NCBI RefSeq assembly: GCF_020748465.1
Contig: NZ_JAHZMP010000001.1
Location: forward strand, 1,240,001 to 1,304,000
DNA: 64,000 bases
Reading direction: 5' to 3'
Source of the DNA: Terrisporobacter mayombei
GTDB taxonomy: Bacteria; Bacillota; Clostridia; Peptostreptococcales; Peptostreptococcaceae
The notes beneath the pieces were generated by a model. It did not search any database. It saw only the letters and a list, made by a program, of their open reading frames with translations, and had not been told where the DNA came from. Within the stretch, counting starts at the first letter, position 1; every line of letters begins with the position of its first letter. This document shows, one piece after another, positions 8,844 through 17,636 of this stretch. The translations under genes and the position numbers were made by a program.

Positions 8844-10949
8844 TTAATATTCTCTAGATTTTATATTTCTTTTAAAGGTGTAATAAGTACCTGCAAAATA
8901 GCACATATATATGAATATCATCAAAATCATGGCTATTATAATATTAATTACAAATGCCTTATCCCCTATATAAGAATTAATTACGTCAGAATTTAAAATA
9001 TAATAATTAAATATAAATATTACAAATCCAATTAAAGCTATAAATATGGGAATTACAAAATATATGGATATTTGTTTTAAAATTATTTTATTAATATCTT
9101 CATCCTCCACTCCCAATTTTTTAAGTACATTGAACCTACTTCTATGTTCTATGGAATCAGAAAGTTGCTGAAGGGCAAGAACCGTTAAACTAATCATAAG
9201 TAAAACTGTACCTAAATATATTCCTAAAATCCTCATAGCTAAAGTTGCATTTAATATATTATTAGTTTCAAAGGATTTCACTCTAGCTTCAATTAAATAT
9301 TCAGTTATATCTTCATTTTTATTATTATATTTTTTAGTTAAATTCTCATTATTACTTTTAAACAAGTTATAAATATAGTTATCTTTAAATTCTATAATTT
9401 TCTCAAAATCTACTTCATTCTTTGTATTAACTAATAAATTAGTACTTGCAAGAGTTAAATTTTCACATAACTTGTCTGGTAGTACTATAATATGATCTGA
9501 GTGAATATTATAAATTCCCTCTCCAAAAGATTCAGTATAATAGCCAGTGTCACTAATATTTAAATTTTTTCCACCTACATTTATGGTTGAATTTTTCTTT
9601 ATGGATTTTTTTATATCATCTTCATTTATTATTTTTTGCCACTGAGTAGTAAATTCATTATCCTTTAGCTCAATTTCCTTATAACCCAACATACTTCTTA
9701 GCTTGTTAAAATCACTTAATTTCACTGCAACTATAGGTATATTATTTTCATCTCTTATATAAAAGTCTTCTTTATTCAAAAAATATTTTTCCACCTGACA
9801 ATATTCTTCAACATCATAATTATTATCATCTAAGTATTTTATAACTTCATTATAATTTATTTTAGGTATGTCCTTAATATCCTCTAAACTTGTATTTTTA
9901 TCAAATCTATAACTATATTCATTTCTCACATCTATATCAAAAGGTACTCTATAATCCAAATAACCTAAGCTCCATTGACTCATTACAAGAGTTAGCATAA
10001 AACTAATAGCTGCACCTAGAAATGTTATGCAGATGGTAGCCATTAGTATTGGCGCTGTTTTTATTTTTGATACTATTGATCCTATTAGAAAAAGATTTGT
10101 ATTTTCGTATTTAAAATTAATACATCTCTCTTTTATATAAATGATTATATATGCTATAGAATAAAACAGTAAATATGTAGCTATTATAAAACTTACTAAA
10201 GATATTACTTGAAAAATCAATCCGTTTTTATAATCCACAGCTGAGTAGCCATTATTGTTAATAAGTTTATAAGTACAGTATCCTCCAACACTATATAAAA
10301 TTACTGACAATCCAAAAACTACTGCATAAAACTTACCACTTCTTTTAAATTGAAACTCTGTTTTCTTCTCCACATTCATCATATTAATAAGCTTTAATTT
10401 TTTTAAAACTCTAATATTATAAACTCCAATTATACAAAACATGGATATGAAAAATATAAAAGTTATAGCAACAGTATCCATATACAGCCTAAAGTTAAAT
10501 ACTACCTCTTGTTTTGCTGTAATCAAAACTATTGCAGTTACTACTTGTGAAAACAAAGTCCCTATACATATTCCGCATATTATAGCCATTACACCAACTA
10601 TTAATGTCTCAATAAAAAACATTAAAGCCACACTTTTTTGTTCACTGCCAAGTAATATATATGTAGCAAATTCTCTTTGTCTTCTTTTCATCATATATTT
10701 ATTTACATAACCAACTAGAATTATTAATACTCCTGTTATTACATAAGTTGAATATTTTAATATTGTTTTTAAAACCTCAAACTTATAGGATTTTTCTGTT
10801 ATAAGTTCATAACTTGAGCTTGATAAAGACATAAAAGCATAAAATAAACTTACACAAATTGTTATAGTTATAAAATATATTAAGTAGTCTTTAATTGATT
10901 TCTTTGCATTTCCCAGTGCTAATTTAACGTACATCCCTAACGTCACCAC
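8844..10949 (-). CDS. BceB-type ABC transporter permease (FtsX-like)
   Basis: A 701-residue permease of the BceAB family that protects against, or senses, peptide antibiotics acting on the cell wall. The N-terminal half has several FtsX-like helices. A large hydrophilic, presumably extracellular domain spans about residues 340-575, between transmembrane helices 7 and 8 as in the family, and three more helices close the protein. An SRFNVLKKLGV segment follows TM8, as in FtsX proteins. Its start overlaps the ATPase gene by 26 bases. The substrate peptide cannot be predicted. Confidence 0.9.
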   Translation of the reverse strand: MVTLGMYVKLALGNAKKSIKDYLIYFITITICVSLFYAFMSLSSSSYELITEKSYKFEVLKTILKYSTYVITGVLIILVGYVNKYMMKRRQREFATYILLGSEQKSVALMFFIETLIVGVMAIICGICIGTLFSQVVTAIVLITAKQEVVFNFRLYMDTVAITFIFFISMFCIIGVYNIRVLKKLKLINMMNVEKKTEFQFKRSGKFYAVVFGLSVILYSVGGYCTYKLINNNGYSAVDYKNGLIFQVISLVSFIIATYLLFYSIAYIIIYIKERCINFKYENTNLFLIGSIVSKIKTAPILMATICITFLGAAISFMLTLVMSQWSLGYLDYRVPFDIDVRNEYSYRFDKNTSLEDIKDIPKINYNEVIKYLDDNNYDVEEYCQVEKYFLNKEDFYIRDENNIPIVAVKLSDFNKLRSMLGYKEIELKDNEFTTQWQKIINEDDIKKSIKKNSTINVGGKNLNISDTGYYTESFGEGIYNIHSDHIIVLPDKLCENLTLASTNLLVNTKNEVDFEKIIEFKDNYIYNLFKSNNENLTKKYNNKNEDITEYLIEARVKSFETNNILNATLAMRILGIYLGTVLLMISLTVLALQQLSDSIEHRSRFNVLKKLGVEDEDINKIILKQISIYFVIPIFIALIGFVIFIFNYYILNSDVINSYIGDKAFVINIIIAMILMIFIYMCYFAGTYYTFKRNIKSREY

Positions 10950-11691
10950 CTAACAATGCAACCACATCTAATATTTGATTGAAAAATTGCTTACGAGTAT
11001 TTTTACCTTTTACTAGTTCAGTAAAAATCTTTCCATCTTTAATAAATAAAATCCTATCACAATAACTTGCTGTAAATGAATCATGAGTTACCATTAATAT
11101 TGTAGCTCCTAAATCTTTATTCATATTTGAAATCATCTCTATAAGCATTTGTGCTGATCTAGAATCTAGTGCCCCTGTTGGTTCGTCGGCTAAAATAATC
11201 TTTGGATTTGTTATTAATGCTCTTGCACAAGCAGTTCTTTGTTTTTGCCCTCCAGACACTTCATAAGGATATTTAGAAAGTAAATCTTCAATCCCCAACT
11301 CTTTTGCCACATTTAGAACTTTTTCATCTATCTCTGTTTTTTTAGTTCTATTAATTGTAAGGGCCAGTGCAATATTTTCATGTATAGTTAAAGTATCTAA
11401 TAAATTAAAATCTTGAAAAATAAATCCCAAATTTTCTCTTCTAAACTTTGCTATATTCTTGGGAGTTATTTCTGTTAAATCTTGCTTATCTAAATAAATA
11501 TGACCAGAGCTAACTTCATCTATAGTGGCAATGGTATTTAGCAATGTTGTCTTTCCTGAACCTGATGGCCCCATAACCCCTATAAATTCTCCTCTTTCTA
11601 CGTTAAAACTTATATCATCTATTGCCTTAACTATATTTCCTTTGTTACCATAATATTTTTCTATGTTTTCTATTTTTAATATTTCACTCAT
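10924..11691 (-). CDS. BceA-type ABC transporter ATPase
   Basis: A 255-residue ATPase of the MacB/LolD/BceA group. Walker A GPSGSGKTT, Q-loop FIFQDFNLLD, signature VSGGQKQR, Walker B IILADEPTGALD and the H-loop MVTHD are intact. The ATG at 11691 is chosen because GGGGAGGTG ends 6 bases before it; the GTG at 11700 is part of that ribosome site. An inverted repeat sits about 50 bases upstream. It works with the overlapping BceB-type permease. Confidence 0.92.
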   Translation of the reverse strand: MSEILKIENIEKYYGNKGNIVKAIDDISFNVERGEFIGVMGPSGSGKTTLLNTIATIDEVSSGHIYLDKQDLTEITPKNIAKFRRENLGFIFQDFNLLDTLTIHENIALALTINRTKKTEIDEKVLNVAKELGIEDLLSKYPYEVSGGQKQRTACARALITNPKIILADEPTGALDSRSAQMLIEMISNMNKDLGATILMVTHDSFTASYCDRILFIKDGKIFTELVKGKNTRKQFFNQILDVVALLGGDVRDVR

Positions 11692-11742
11692 CAATATCAC
11701 CTCCCCTTTATCTTACCTTATTTTGTTATTAGCTGATTCGAT

Positions 11743-11763
11743 GTAATGTTACTTTAACGTTAC
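11743..11763 (-). promoter_or_regulatory. candidate response-regulator operator (inverted repeat)
   Basis: The minus strand reads GTAACGTTA, 3 bases, TAACATTAC: a 9-bp inverted repeat with one mismatch. It lies between the terminator after the histidine kinase gene and the start of the transporter genes. It is the natural place for the cognate BceR-type regulator to bind and switch on bceAB. Binding is inferred from position only. Confidence 0.6.
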
Positions 11764-11790
11764 GATGTTGTCACTTAAGCTTTATTACAT

Positions 11791-11822
11791 AAAAAAAGGA
11801 ACTTAAGTAAGATCCTTTTTTT
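11791..11822 (-). terminator. terminator after histidine kinase gene
   Basis: An AAAAAAAGGA/TCCTTTTTTT stem overlapping the end of the kinase gene, with a T tail on the minus strand. It separates the regulator genes from the transporter genes. Confidence 0.6.
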
Positions 11823-12831
11823 CAAATTTACAAAAGCTTCCCTTTGGAAAAGTAATAATAACTTCTGTATATTTATTTTCTTCAGAGCTTATGGATATTA
11901 ATAGTCCCAGCTTATCACATAGTTTCTTACACAAATATAATCCAATTCCTGTTGATTTACTGTTTACTCGTCCTTTATTACCTGTAAATCCTTTTTCAAA
12001 TACACGATTTATTTCATTTTCTGGTATTCCTATACCGTTATCTTCTATAATTAGTTGGATTCCATTTTTAATATCCATAGCGTATATTTTTATAATTGGT
12101 GATTCATTTTTTCTGTATTTTGCAGAGTTAACTAGGATTTGATTTATTATAAACTCTAACCACTTGCTGTCACAATAAATATTTTTGTTTATATCTTTAA
12201 TTTCAATATCTATACTATTTAATATCAATAGTTGCTTGTTTTTTATAATAACCCTATTTACACATTCTTCTAAGGATATTTCTTTAATAAGATAATCTTT
12301 TTCCACATCTTCACTTCTTGCATAAAATAAAGCTTGCTCAACATAAGCATCTATATTTTCTAACTGTTGTAGTACTGCTCTGGAAGTAGCTGTTTTGTTG
12401 TTTTCTTCTATTAATTTAATGAATGATATGGGCGTTTTAACTTCGTGTATCCACTGTTCTATGTATTCTTTATAATCTTTACGTTGTTTTTGTATTTTAT
12501 TAATTTCTTCTCTCATAGACTTGCTAGATTTTTTTAATAAATAATAATATGGAACAGCATCCACATATGGAGGCAAATCTATAATCTCACTAATTAAATA
12601 TTTCTTATCTAGATTATCTGTTGATTTGAAAACTTCATTAAAATATGTATTTCTCTTTTTATATTCAAATGTAAAAAACAATGTAAGTATTATAATCCAC
12701 GAAATCACAATAACCTTTATACTTTCAAAAGTATTTCCAATACTGAACAAGAAAACTACAAGTGTTATTAATGAAATAACATTTATGAATATTACACTAA
12801 TTTTACTTTTTAAGTATTCTTTTAAACTCAT
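11803..12831 (-). CDS. BceS-type intramembrane-sensing histidine kinase
   Basis: A 342-residue kinase with two N-terminal helices (about residues 10-32 and 38-55) and almost no extracellular loop, the layout of kinases that sense through a BceAB transporter. The phospho-accepting His129 is in WIHEVKTPI. The ATP-binding part has DNGIGIPENE and STGIGLYLC. The start overlaps the regulator stop by 4 bases (ATGA). The partner transporter is the next transcription unit downstream. Confidence 0.92.
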   Translation of the reverse strand: MSLKEYLKSKISVIFINVISLITLVVFLFSIGNTFESIKVIVISWIIILTLFFTFEYKKRNTYFNEVFKSTDNLDKKYLISEIIDLPPYVDAVPYYYLLKKSSKSMREEINKIQKQRKDYKEYIEQWIHEVKTPISFIKLIEENNKTATSRAVLQQLENIDAYVEQALFYARSEDVEKDYLIKEISLEECVNRVIIKNKQLLILNSIDIEIKDINKNIYCDSKWLEFIINQILVNSAKYRKNESPIIKIYAMDIKNGIQLIIEDNGIGIPENEINRVFEKGFTGNKGRVNSKSTGIGLYLCKKLCDKLGLLISISSEENKYTEVIITFPKGSFCKFEKKDLT

Positions 12832-13496
12832 ATTATGTATCCCTGGCCTCTTTTAGTTTTTATAAAATCACTTAGACCTATTTCTTCTATCTTATTTCTT
12901 ATTCTTGTTATATTAACAGTCAAAGTATTATCATTTACAAATAAAGAACTATCCCATAAATATTCCATAATATCCACTCTTGATACTATCTTTCCTTTGT
13001 TGTTAAGTAAGTAGTGTAAAATCTTCAATTCATTTTTAGTGAGCTCAACAGTCTTTCCATCATGCTCTAAAGTGCTTGATAATATGTTAAGTTTTAAGCC
13101 CTTATATTCCATAATATCCATGGATTTATCATTAGGATAAGCTCTTTTTAATAATGAAGATATCCTAGCTAAAAGTATTTGAGTGTTATATGGCTTTGTT
13201 ATAAAGTCATCTCCCCCTAAAGTAATTCCCATAAGTTCATCTACATTTGTATCTCTACTTGTAATAAATATTATTGGCACCTTTGAAAAGCTTCTTATTT
13301 CTGTACAAATTTTAAATCCATCTTCATTTGGCAAGTTTATATCCAATAATATTAAATCTTGATTGTTCTTTTCCACTTGGGAAGATATATGATTAAATTC
13401 TTTTATCTTTGTTACTAAGTAACCATTGTTAAATAACATGTTCCCCAGTTCATTTTGTAATTGTTCATTGTCGTCTATTATCATTATATTAAACAT
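12828..13496 (-). CDS. OmpR-family response regulator (BceR-type)
   Basis: A protein of about 222 residues with a receiver domain (acidic pair DD8-9, phosphorylation site Asp52 in LLDINLP, conserved Thr in ITSRD and Lys in ITKPY) and a C-terminal winged helix (LTKNELKILHYLL, then VNITRIRNKI). The ATG at 13496 is preferred because GGGGA lies 9 bases upstream; the longer GTG start at 13511 would use the ribosome site itself. It is the first gene of the regulator operon and likely controls the transporter promoter. Confidence 0.93.
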   Translation of the reverse strand: MFNIMIIDDNEQLQNELGNMLFNNGYLVTKIKEFNHISSQVEKNNQDLILLDINLPNEDGFKICTEIRSFSKVPIIFITSRDTNVDELMGITLGGDDFITKPYNTQILLARISSLLKRAYPNDKSMDIMEYKGLKLNILSSTLEHDGKTVELTKNELKILHYLLNNKGKIVSRVDIMEYLWDSSLFVNDNTLTVNITRIRNKIEEIGLSDFIKTKRGQGYII

Positions 13497-13762
13497 TTCT
13501 AATATCCCCACTTTAAATTTTTATAATTCTTTTATTCAAATTATTATATTAATATATTACTTCTTCTTATAATAAAAATAAAGTCTCATCTCCTATCTTA
13601 TAAAGTCTCATACATTCAACCAAACGATACACCATACCCCAATACTTACTTATTTTAATTTCCTATTTTTGTATCTTTATGTAACTTTTTGTAATATTAA
13701 CTAATAATATAAATCAGTGGATTAATAAATCTACTAATTTAATTAAAAAAGGGTGATTTTAT

Positions 13763-14077
13763 ATGGCTATTTATAAAATGTCTGAATTATCAGTTACAGC
13801 TCCTGCTGAAGGAAGTGCAGGTGTGATTATAACATCCAATCCAACATTAACTAATGAAACTTATTCTTTAGCTAGTGGTGTTGTTAAGGAAGGTAGTGTT
13901 GCTATTGAGGGTGCTGCTGTAGTACTAGTAGAGATAATTGCTTCTCCAGCTAGTTCTAAAAATGTTGCAATCGCTTATACTGATGTAAAAGGCAAATTCG
14001 GTATTCCTTACGAATTCAGCACTAACTCTGGAACAACTTATCAGCTAGATGTTTATACTCCAAACACATTATCTTAA
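13763..14077 (+). CDS. small beta-sandwich protein (carboxypeptidase-regulatory-like domain), copy A
   Basis: A 104-residue protein without a signal peptide or membrane segment. Residues about 40-104 follow the pattern of the CarboxypepD_reg/transthyretin-like fold: a GVV strand, an IEGAAVVLVEI strand, YTDVKGKFGIPY, and a final YQLDVYTPN strand. GGGTGA precedes the ATG at 13763. It heads a run of four small plus-strand genes, of which the third and fourth encode clear relatives. Function unknown. Self-assembling surface or spore-layer proteins would fit the size and fold, but nothing here proves that. Confidence 0.75.
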   Translation: MAIYKMSELSVTAPAEGSAGVIITSNPTLTNETYSLASGVVKEGSVAIEGAAVVLVEIIASPASSKNVAIAYTDVKGKFGIPYEFSTNSGTTYQLDVYTPNTLS

Positions 14078-14120
14078 TAACTTCTAGTTTAGATTAATAA
14101 TATGGAGGTAGCTTAAGTCT

Positions 14121-14327
14121 ATGGAGACAAAAATTATTGATGGAAAAGAATATACTAAAGTTGGTATAAAAGAATTAAGTATAAATGGTGAAAAAAGTAA
14201 GAATTCATTTTCTTTAAATGATGTAAATGGTCAAGGTGAAATTTCTTTTAATATTCAAATTGATTATGAGTCAGAAAATAATCCAGCTTCCTTCACCACA
14301 GACTCCTCAGATAATGAATTAAAATAA
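14121..14327 (+). CDS. small acidic protein of unknown function in the beta-sandwich cluster
   Basis: A 68-residue hydrophilic, acidic protein with no cysteine and no membrane segment. I do not recognise it. GGAGG precedes the ATG by a normal distance, so it is probably translated. It lies 43 bases after copy A and is followed by an intercistronic hairpin, so it is likely co-transcribed with the three related small genes and may be part of the same assembly. Confidence 0.65.
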   Translation: METKIIDGKEYTKVGIKELSINGEKSKNSFSLNDVNGQGEISFNIQIDYESENNPASFTTDSSDNELK

Positions 14328-14333
14328 TTAAAA

Positions 14334-14369
14334 ATTATGGGTTAGGCTTTTTATAGCCTGATCCATAAT
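14334..14369 (+). other. intercistronic hairpin
   Basis: ATTATGG (14334-14340) pairs with CCATAAT (14363-14369), with a second inner stem AGGCT/AGCCT. No T run follows, so it is more likely a processing or stability element than a full terminator between the second and third small genes. Confidence 0.5.
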
Positions 14370-14382
14370 AATAGGAGTTGCT

Positions 14383-14688
14383 ATGAGCTATAAAGTAATA
14401 ACTTATACTATAAAAAAAGAGGAAATTAAGGATAACATCTTAATAAATAAAAAATTTATTTTAGAAAAAGAAATTAAATCTATTATAATTGGTACTGTTT
14501 CAAATAAAGAAGGTAAAATTATTGATGGATGTGCAGTTGTTTTACAGGAGTACAATAGCCATGAAGACCAAATCATAGATAAAAGTATTGTATATACAAA
14601 TGAAGAAGGGCATTTTGGATTTTCTCTAGTTTTAAAAAAAGATAAAAATTATAGAGTCATTGTCTATGCCCCAAATAGTCTGATTTAA
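14383..14688 (+). CDS. small beta-sandwich protein (carboxypeptidase-regulatory-like domain), copy B
   Basis: A 101-residue relative of copies A and C. The shared core reads IIIGTVSNKEGKIIDGCAVVL, then YTNEEGHFGFSL and YRVIVYAPN. The N-terminal 35 residues are lysine-rich. AGGAG precedes the ATG. There is no secretion signal. Tandem copies with strong divergence suggest old duplication and specialised subunits of one structure. Function unknown. Confidence 0.72.
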   Translation: MSYKVITYTIKKEEIKDNILINKKFILEKEIKSIIIGTVSNKEGKIIDGCAVVLQEYNSHEDQIIDKSIVYTNEEGHFGFSLVLKKDKNYRVIVYAPNSLI

Positions 14689-14701
14689 TGGAGAATTGTA
14701 T

Positions 14702-14992
14702 ATGGGAACTTATAAAGATACTATGAACGTAAAAATTAATCAAGGCGAATTAGTTAGCAAAGTATCTGTGTTAAAAAAACAGATGGGTTCCGTAGTTATA
14801 GGTACTGTTTTATTTAGTAATTATAGACCTGTAAATGGTGCTACTGCTGTTTTATTCTACATTGATACAGCTACTAAGGAACGAATTCCATTGTCTTACA
14901 CCTTTACTGACAGAGATGGTCAATTTATATTCACCTTGAAAAATACAAATTGTGACTATGTAATAAATATAGTCTATAATGAGGAAGCATAA
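14702..14992 (+). CDS. small beta-sandwich protein (carboxypeptidase-regulatory-like domain), copy C
   Basis: A protein of about 96 residues, the third copy of the domain: VVIGTVLFSNYRPVNGATAVLF, then YTFTDRDGQFIFTL and YVINIVYN. The ATG at 14702 has GGAG 8 bases upstream; an in-frame TTG at 14696 is too close to that site. It is the last gene before a strong bidirectional terminator. Like its relatives it lacks a signal peptide. Confidence 0.72.
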   Translation: MGTYKDTMNVKINQGELVSKVSVLKKQMGSVVIGTVLFSNYRPVNGATAVLFYIDTATKERIPLSYTFTDRDGQFIFTLKNTNCDYVINIVYNEEA

Positions 14993-15010
14993 TTTTCATG
15001 AAATCCACAT

Positions 15011-15043
15011 AAAAAGAGTAAGGCTACATACCTTACTCTTTTT
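15011..15043. terminator. bidirectional terminator
   Basis: A perfect 13-bp stem (15011-15023 with 15031-15043), with T runs on both strands. It serves the converging small-protein cluster and the SH3-3D gene. Confidence 0.9.
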
Positions 15044-15045
15044 AT

Positions 15046-15804
15046 CTATTTTAATATTTGTAATGTTATTGTTCTAACTCCCCAGTTTCTGCAAGCAGAC
15101 TGTGAGTTCATATATATATCTACTTTATTTCCTTTTATTCCACCACCACAATCTTCAGCGGTGAAAACTTTATCTAATTCTTTTATATAAACTTTAGTTC
15201 CATAAGGAATTACCTTTGGATCTACAGCTAATGTTCCATACTTTGCTTTTGTTCCTGTTGCTGTGTATCCTCCTCCTGTATATGCATAAGCTTTAACAGT
15301 AAGTTTTTTTGCAACATTCATTGATGATCCTGACGAATTTGATGAACTCGTTTTGTTTATATAGTCCTCGTGAGACCATCCAGTCTCATCACCATCAAAT
15401 TGTACTTTGTGCCAATCACCTGAAGAAGATAATACTTTTACCTTTTCTCCCTTGCTAAGTTTATCTACAACTCTATATTTTTTTGATGCTCCAGTTCTCA
15501 CGTTTACATTAGATTTTACTGTAGCATTTGTAGTTGTTAAGTATTTCTTGCTAGACCATCCAGTTTCGTTACCAGATAGTTGTACTCTGTACCATCCATT
15601 TTTTGAAGATAATACTTTTGCTACTTTTCCTTTTTTAAGTTTATCTATTGATTTATATTTAGTTGATGCTCCTGTTCTAACATTTACACTTCCCGTTGCC
15701 ATTACATAAGTAGTAGCTGCATCAACATTTATAGGCTTAGCCATACCTACCATTATCGCTAACGACGATAAAAGTGCTGTCGCTTTTAAAGTTTTTTTAA
15801 ACAT
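15046..15804 (-). CDS. secreted SH3-3D domain cell-wall protein
   Basis: A 252-residue exported protein. It has a signal peptide (about residues 1-29, ending in VDAA), two bacterial SH3 repeats with the NVRTGAS.KY...D signature (about residues 38-90 and 97-150), a Ser-rich linker, and a C-terminal 3D domain. The 3D domain shows VDPKVIPYGTKVYI and AEDCGGGIKGNKVDIYM, whose aspartates form the lytic transglycosylase-like site of the RpfB/YocH group. It likely binds and trims peptidoglycan outside the cell. GGGGGAAG precedes the ATG. It is monocistronic with a long upstream region. Confidence 0.92.
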   Translation of the reverse strand: MFKKTLKATALLSSLAIMVGMAKPINVDAATTYVMATGSVNVRTGASTKYKSIDKLKKGKVAKVLSSKNGWYRVQLSGNETGWSSKKYLTTTNATVKSNVNVRTGASKKYRVVDKLSKGEKVKVLSSSGDWHKVQFDGDETGWSHEDYINKTSSSNSSGSSMNVAKKLTVKAYAYTGGGYTATGTKAKYGTLAVDPKVIPYGTKVYIKELDKVFTAEDCGGGIKGNKVDIYMNSQSACRNWGVRTITLQILK

Positions 15805-16106
15805 ACATCTTCCCCCTATATTAATTTTCAGGACTCTATTTCACATTAAAAATTATTTCTGTCTCTGTTTTCTCTGTAACTTTATATATGTATTATATTA
15901 CATTTCTGTAACTTTTTAAAGGGGGTTACAGTAAAAAATTTACAAATAAGTAACATAGTTCAATAAATGTTCTTATTTACCACCGCTATACACTAGTATT
16001 TTCAATGCATTCACTTGACGACGATTTTTTTCAAAAAAAATTTTATTTTTACCATTTTGTAACCTTTTGATTAATATATAATTTGCATTTTTTGTATCAA
16101 AATTAT
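15805..16106. other. gene-free stretch upstream of the SH3-3D gene
   Basis: About 300 very AT-rich bases with no supported ORF. It must hold the promoter of the SH3-3D gene; a TATAAT lies in a minus-strand segment near 15890-15900, but no good -35 could be fixed. Repeated GTTAC/GTAAC words are scattered through it. I checked for a cyclic-di-AMP or cyclic-di-GMP riboswitch and saw none of the conserved blocks. Confidence 0.4.
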
Positions 16107-16149
16107 AAATAGCTAGACCGAAATATTTCATATTTCAATCTAGCTATTT
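16107..16149 (-). terminator. intrinsic terminator after GltD-like gene
   Basis: An 11-bp outer stem (16107-16117 with 16139-16149) with an inner GAAATAT/ATATTTC stem, ending 15 bases past the stop. Confidence 0.75.
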
Positions 16150-16164
16150 TATCTATATATTTAA

Positions 16165-17409
16165 TTATTTTTGCTTACAGTATTCATCAATAGAATCAGC
16201 CACTTTTTTACCATGAGCCACAGCTTCTACTACTGTTCTTGCTCCTGTAACAACGTCACCAGATGCAAAAACACCTTCTTTTGTTGTATGTCCAATATCA
16301 TCTATAACAAGTAAACCATGTCTATTTGTTTCTAGATTTTCTGTATTTGAAACAATATTGTTTTTTGGACTTTGACTAACAGCAATTATTACAGAATCAG
16401 CTTCCATTAGCTTTTCTGAATCTTCCACATTGACCATTTTAGTTTTTCCATCTTCTTCAACAAACTTTGTATCAATAAATACAACTCCTTCGTCTACTAT
16501 TTCCACAGGAGATTTAAACAATTCAAATTTAACTCCTTCTTCTTTTGCATCCTCTATTTCTGCATTTGTAGCTGTCATATGTTCAAAATCTTTTCTATAA
16601 ACAACAGTAACTTCTTTTGCACCATAGTACCTTGCAGTTCTTGCTGCATCCATTGCCACATTTCCAGCTCCTATAATTATAACTTTGTCACCTAATCTAA
16701 ATGACCTTGGTGATTTTAAGTAGTTAATAGCATAGTGAACATCACCTAGGCTTTCACCTTTTATTCTAAGCGGTTTTGGATTCCATACTCCAGTACCTAT
16801 AAATATTGCCTTATATCCATCTTCTAATAATTTGTCTAAAGTTAAAACTGGCCCAACTAAGGCATTGTATCTAATTTTCACATTTAAATCTAAAAGTCTT
16901 TTTTCTATATTGTCTAATACTTCTCTTGATAATCTAAAATCAGGTATTCCATATCTAAGTACTCCACCTATGGCTTCGTTCTTCTCAAATATAGTAATTT
17001 TGTATCCTCTTTTAGCTAAATTAAATGCTAAAGTAATTCCTGCAGGTCCTGAACCTACAATTGCTATTCTATCTTCTAGTTTTTTGTTTTGTGTAAATTT
17101 TGCATTTTTTAAATATTCACTAGATATATGAGTCTCTAGCTCATGAAACTTCACTGGTTTATCCTTTATTCCTTTAATACAATTTCCTAAACATTGATCT
17201 TCATGAGGGCATATAACTCCACACACTGCTGATAAAGGATTATTCTCAAATAATATTCGTCCTGCTTCTTCTATATTCCCAGCTTTGTAAAGTTCTATTA
17301 TTTCTGGAATTGGCGTTTCTACAGGACAATTTGCCTTACATCTTGGCTTTTTACAACCCAAACATCTGCTTACTTCCTCTTGCAGTTCATTTATGTCTAT
17401 TTTTCTCAT
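16165..17409 (-). CDS. GltD/NfnB-like NAD(P)H-dependent flavoprotein
   Basis: A protein of about 414 residues homologous to the glutamate synthase small subunit and NfnB. The N-terminal domain has cysteines for two [4Fe-4S] clusters (CLGCKKPRC..NC, then CGVICPHEDQCLGNC). FAD binding is at VGSGPAGITLAFNLA and NAD(P)H binding at IIGAGNVAMDAARTA. The second ATG (17409) is chosen because AGGAGG touches the first. No large GltB subunit or NfnA partner lies nearby, so it is probably a free-standing electron-transfer module or works with a distant partner. Its exact reaction is open. Confidence 0.85.
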   Translation of the reverse strand: MRKIDINELQEEVSRCLGCKKPRCKANCPVETPIPEIIELYKAGNIEEAGRILFENNPLSAVCGVICPHEDQCLGNCIKGIKDKPVKFHELETHISSEYLKNAKFTQNKKLEDRIAIVGSGPAGITLAFNLAKRGYKITIFEKNEAIGGVLRYGIPDFRLSREVLDNIEKRLLDLNVKIRYNALVGPVLTLDKLLEDGYKAIFIGTGVWNPKPLRIKGESLGDVHYAINYLKSPRSFRLGDKVIIIGAGNVAMDAARTARYYGAKEVTVVYRKDFEHMTATNAEIEDAKEEGVKFELFKSPVEIVDEGVVFIDTKFVEEDGKTKMVNVEDSEKLMEADSVIIAVSQSPKNNIVSNTENLETNRHGLLVIDDIGHTTKEGVFASGDVVTGARTVVEAVAHGKKVADSIDEYCKQK

Positions 17410-17570
17410 AACCATCCTCCTGATGAATTTTGTGTATGTAAAACTTCTACCTAATTATTTTACTTGTATTATTCTTATTTTGCAAAAAATAAAAATAATA
17501 AATACCCTCTTTTTCACATATATATTAAAATACCCATATTATTTTAACTAAAACGCTCATGTACAATAGT

Positions 17571-17606
17571 AAAAGCTACCCAAAATTATCTCTGGGTAGC
17601 TTTTTT
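17571..17606. terminator. terminator after methionine gamma-lyase gene
   Basis: A 12-bp stem (17571-17582 with 17593-17604) with T runs on both sides, stronger on the plus strand. It lies about 30 bases past the lyase stop. Confidence 0.8.
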
Positions 17607-17636
17607 CTTTAATATATTATCCGAAATCTATAAAAC

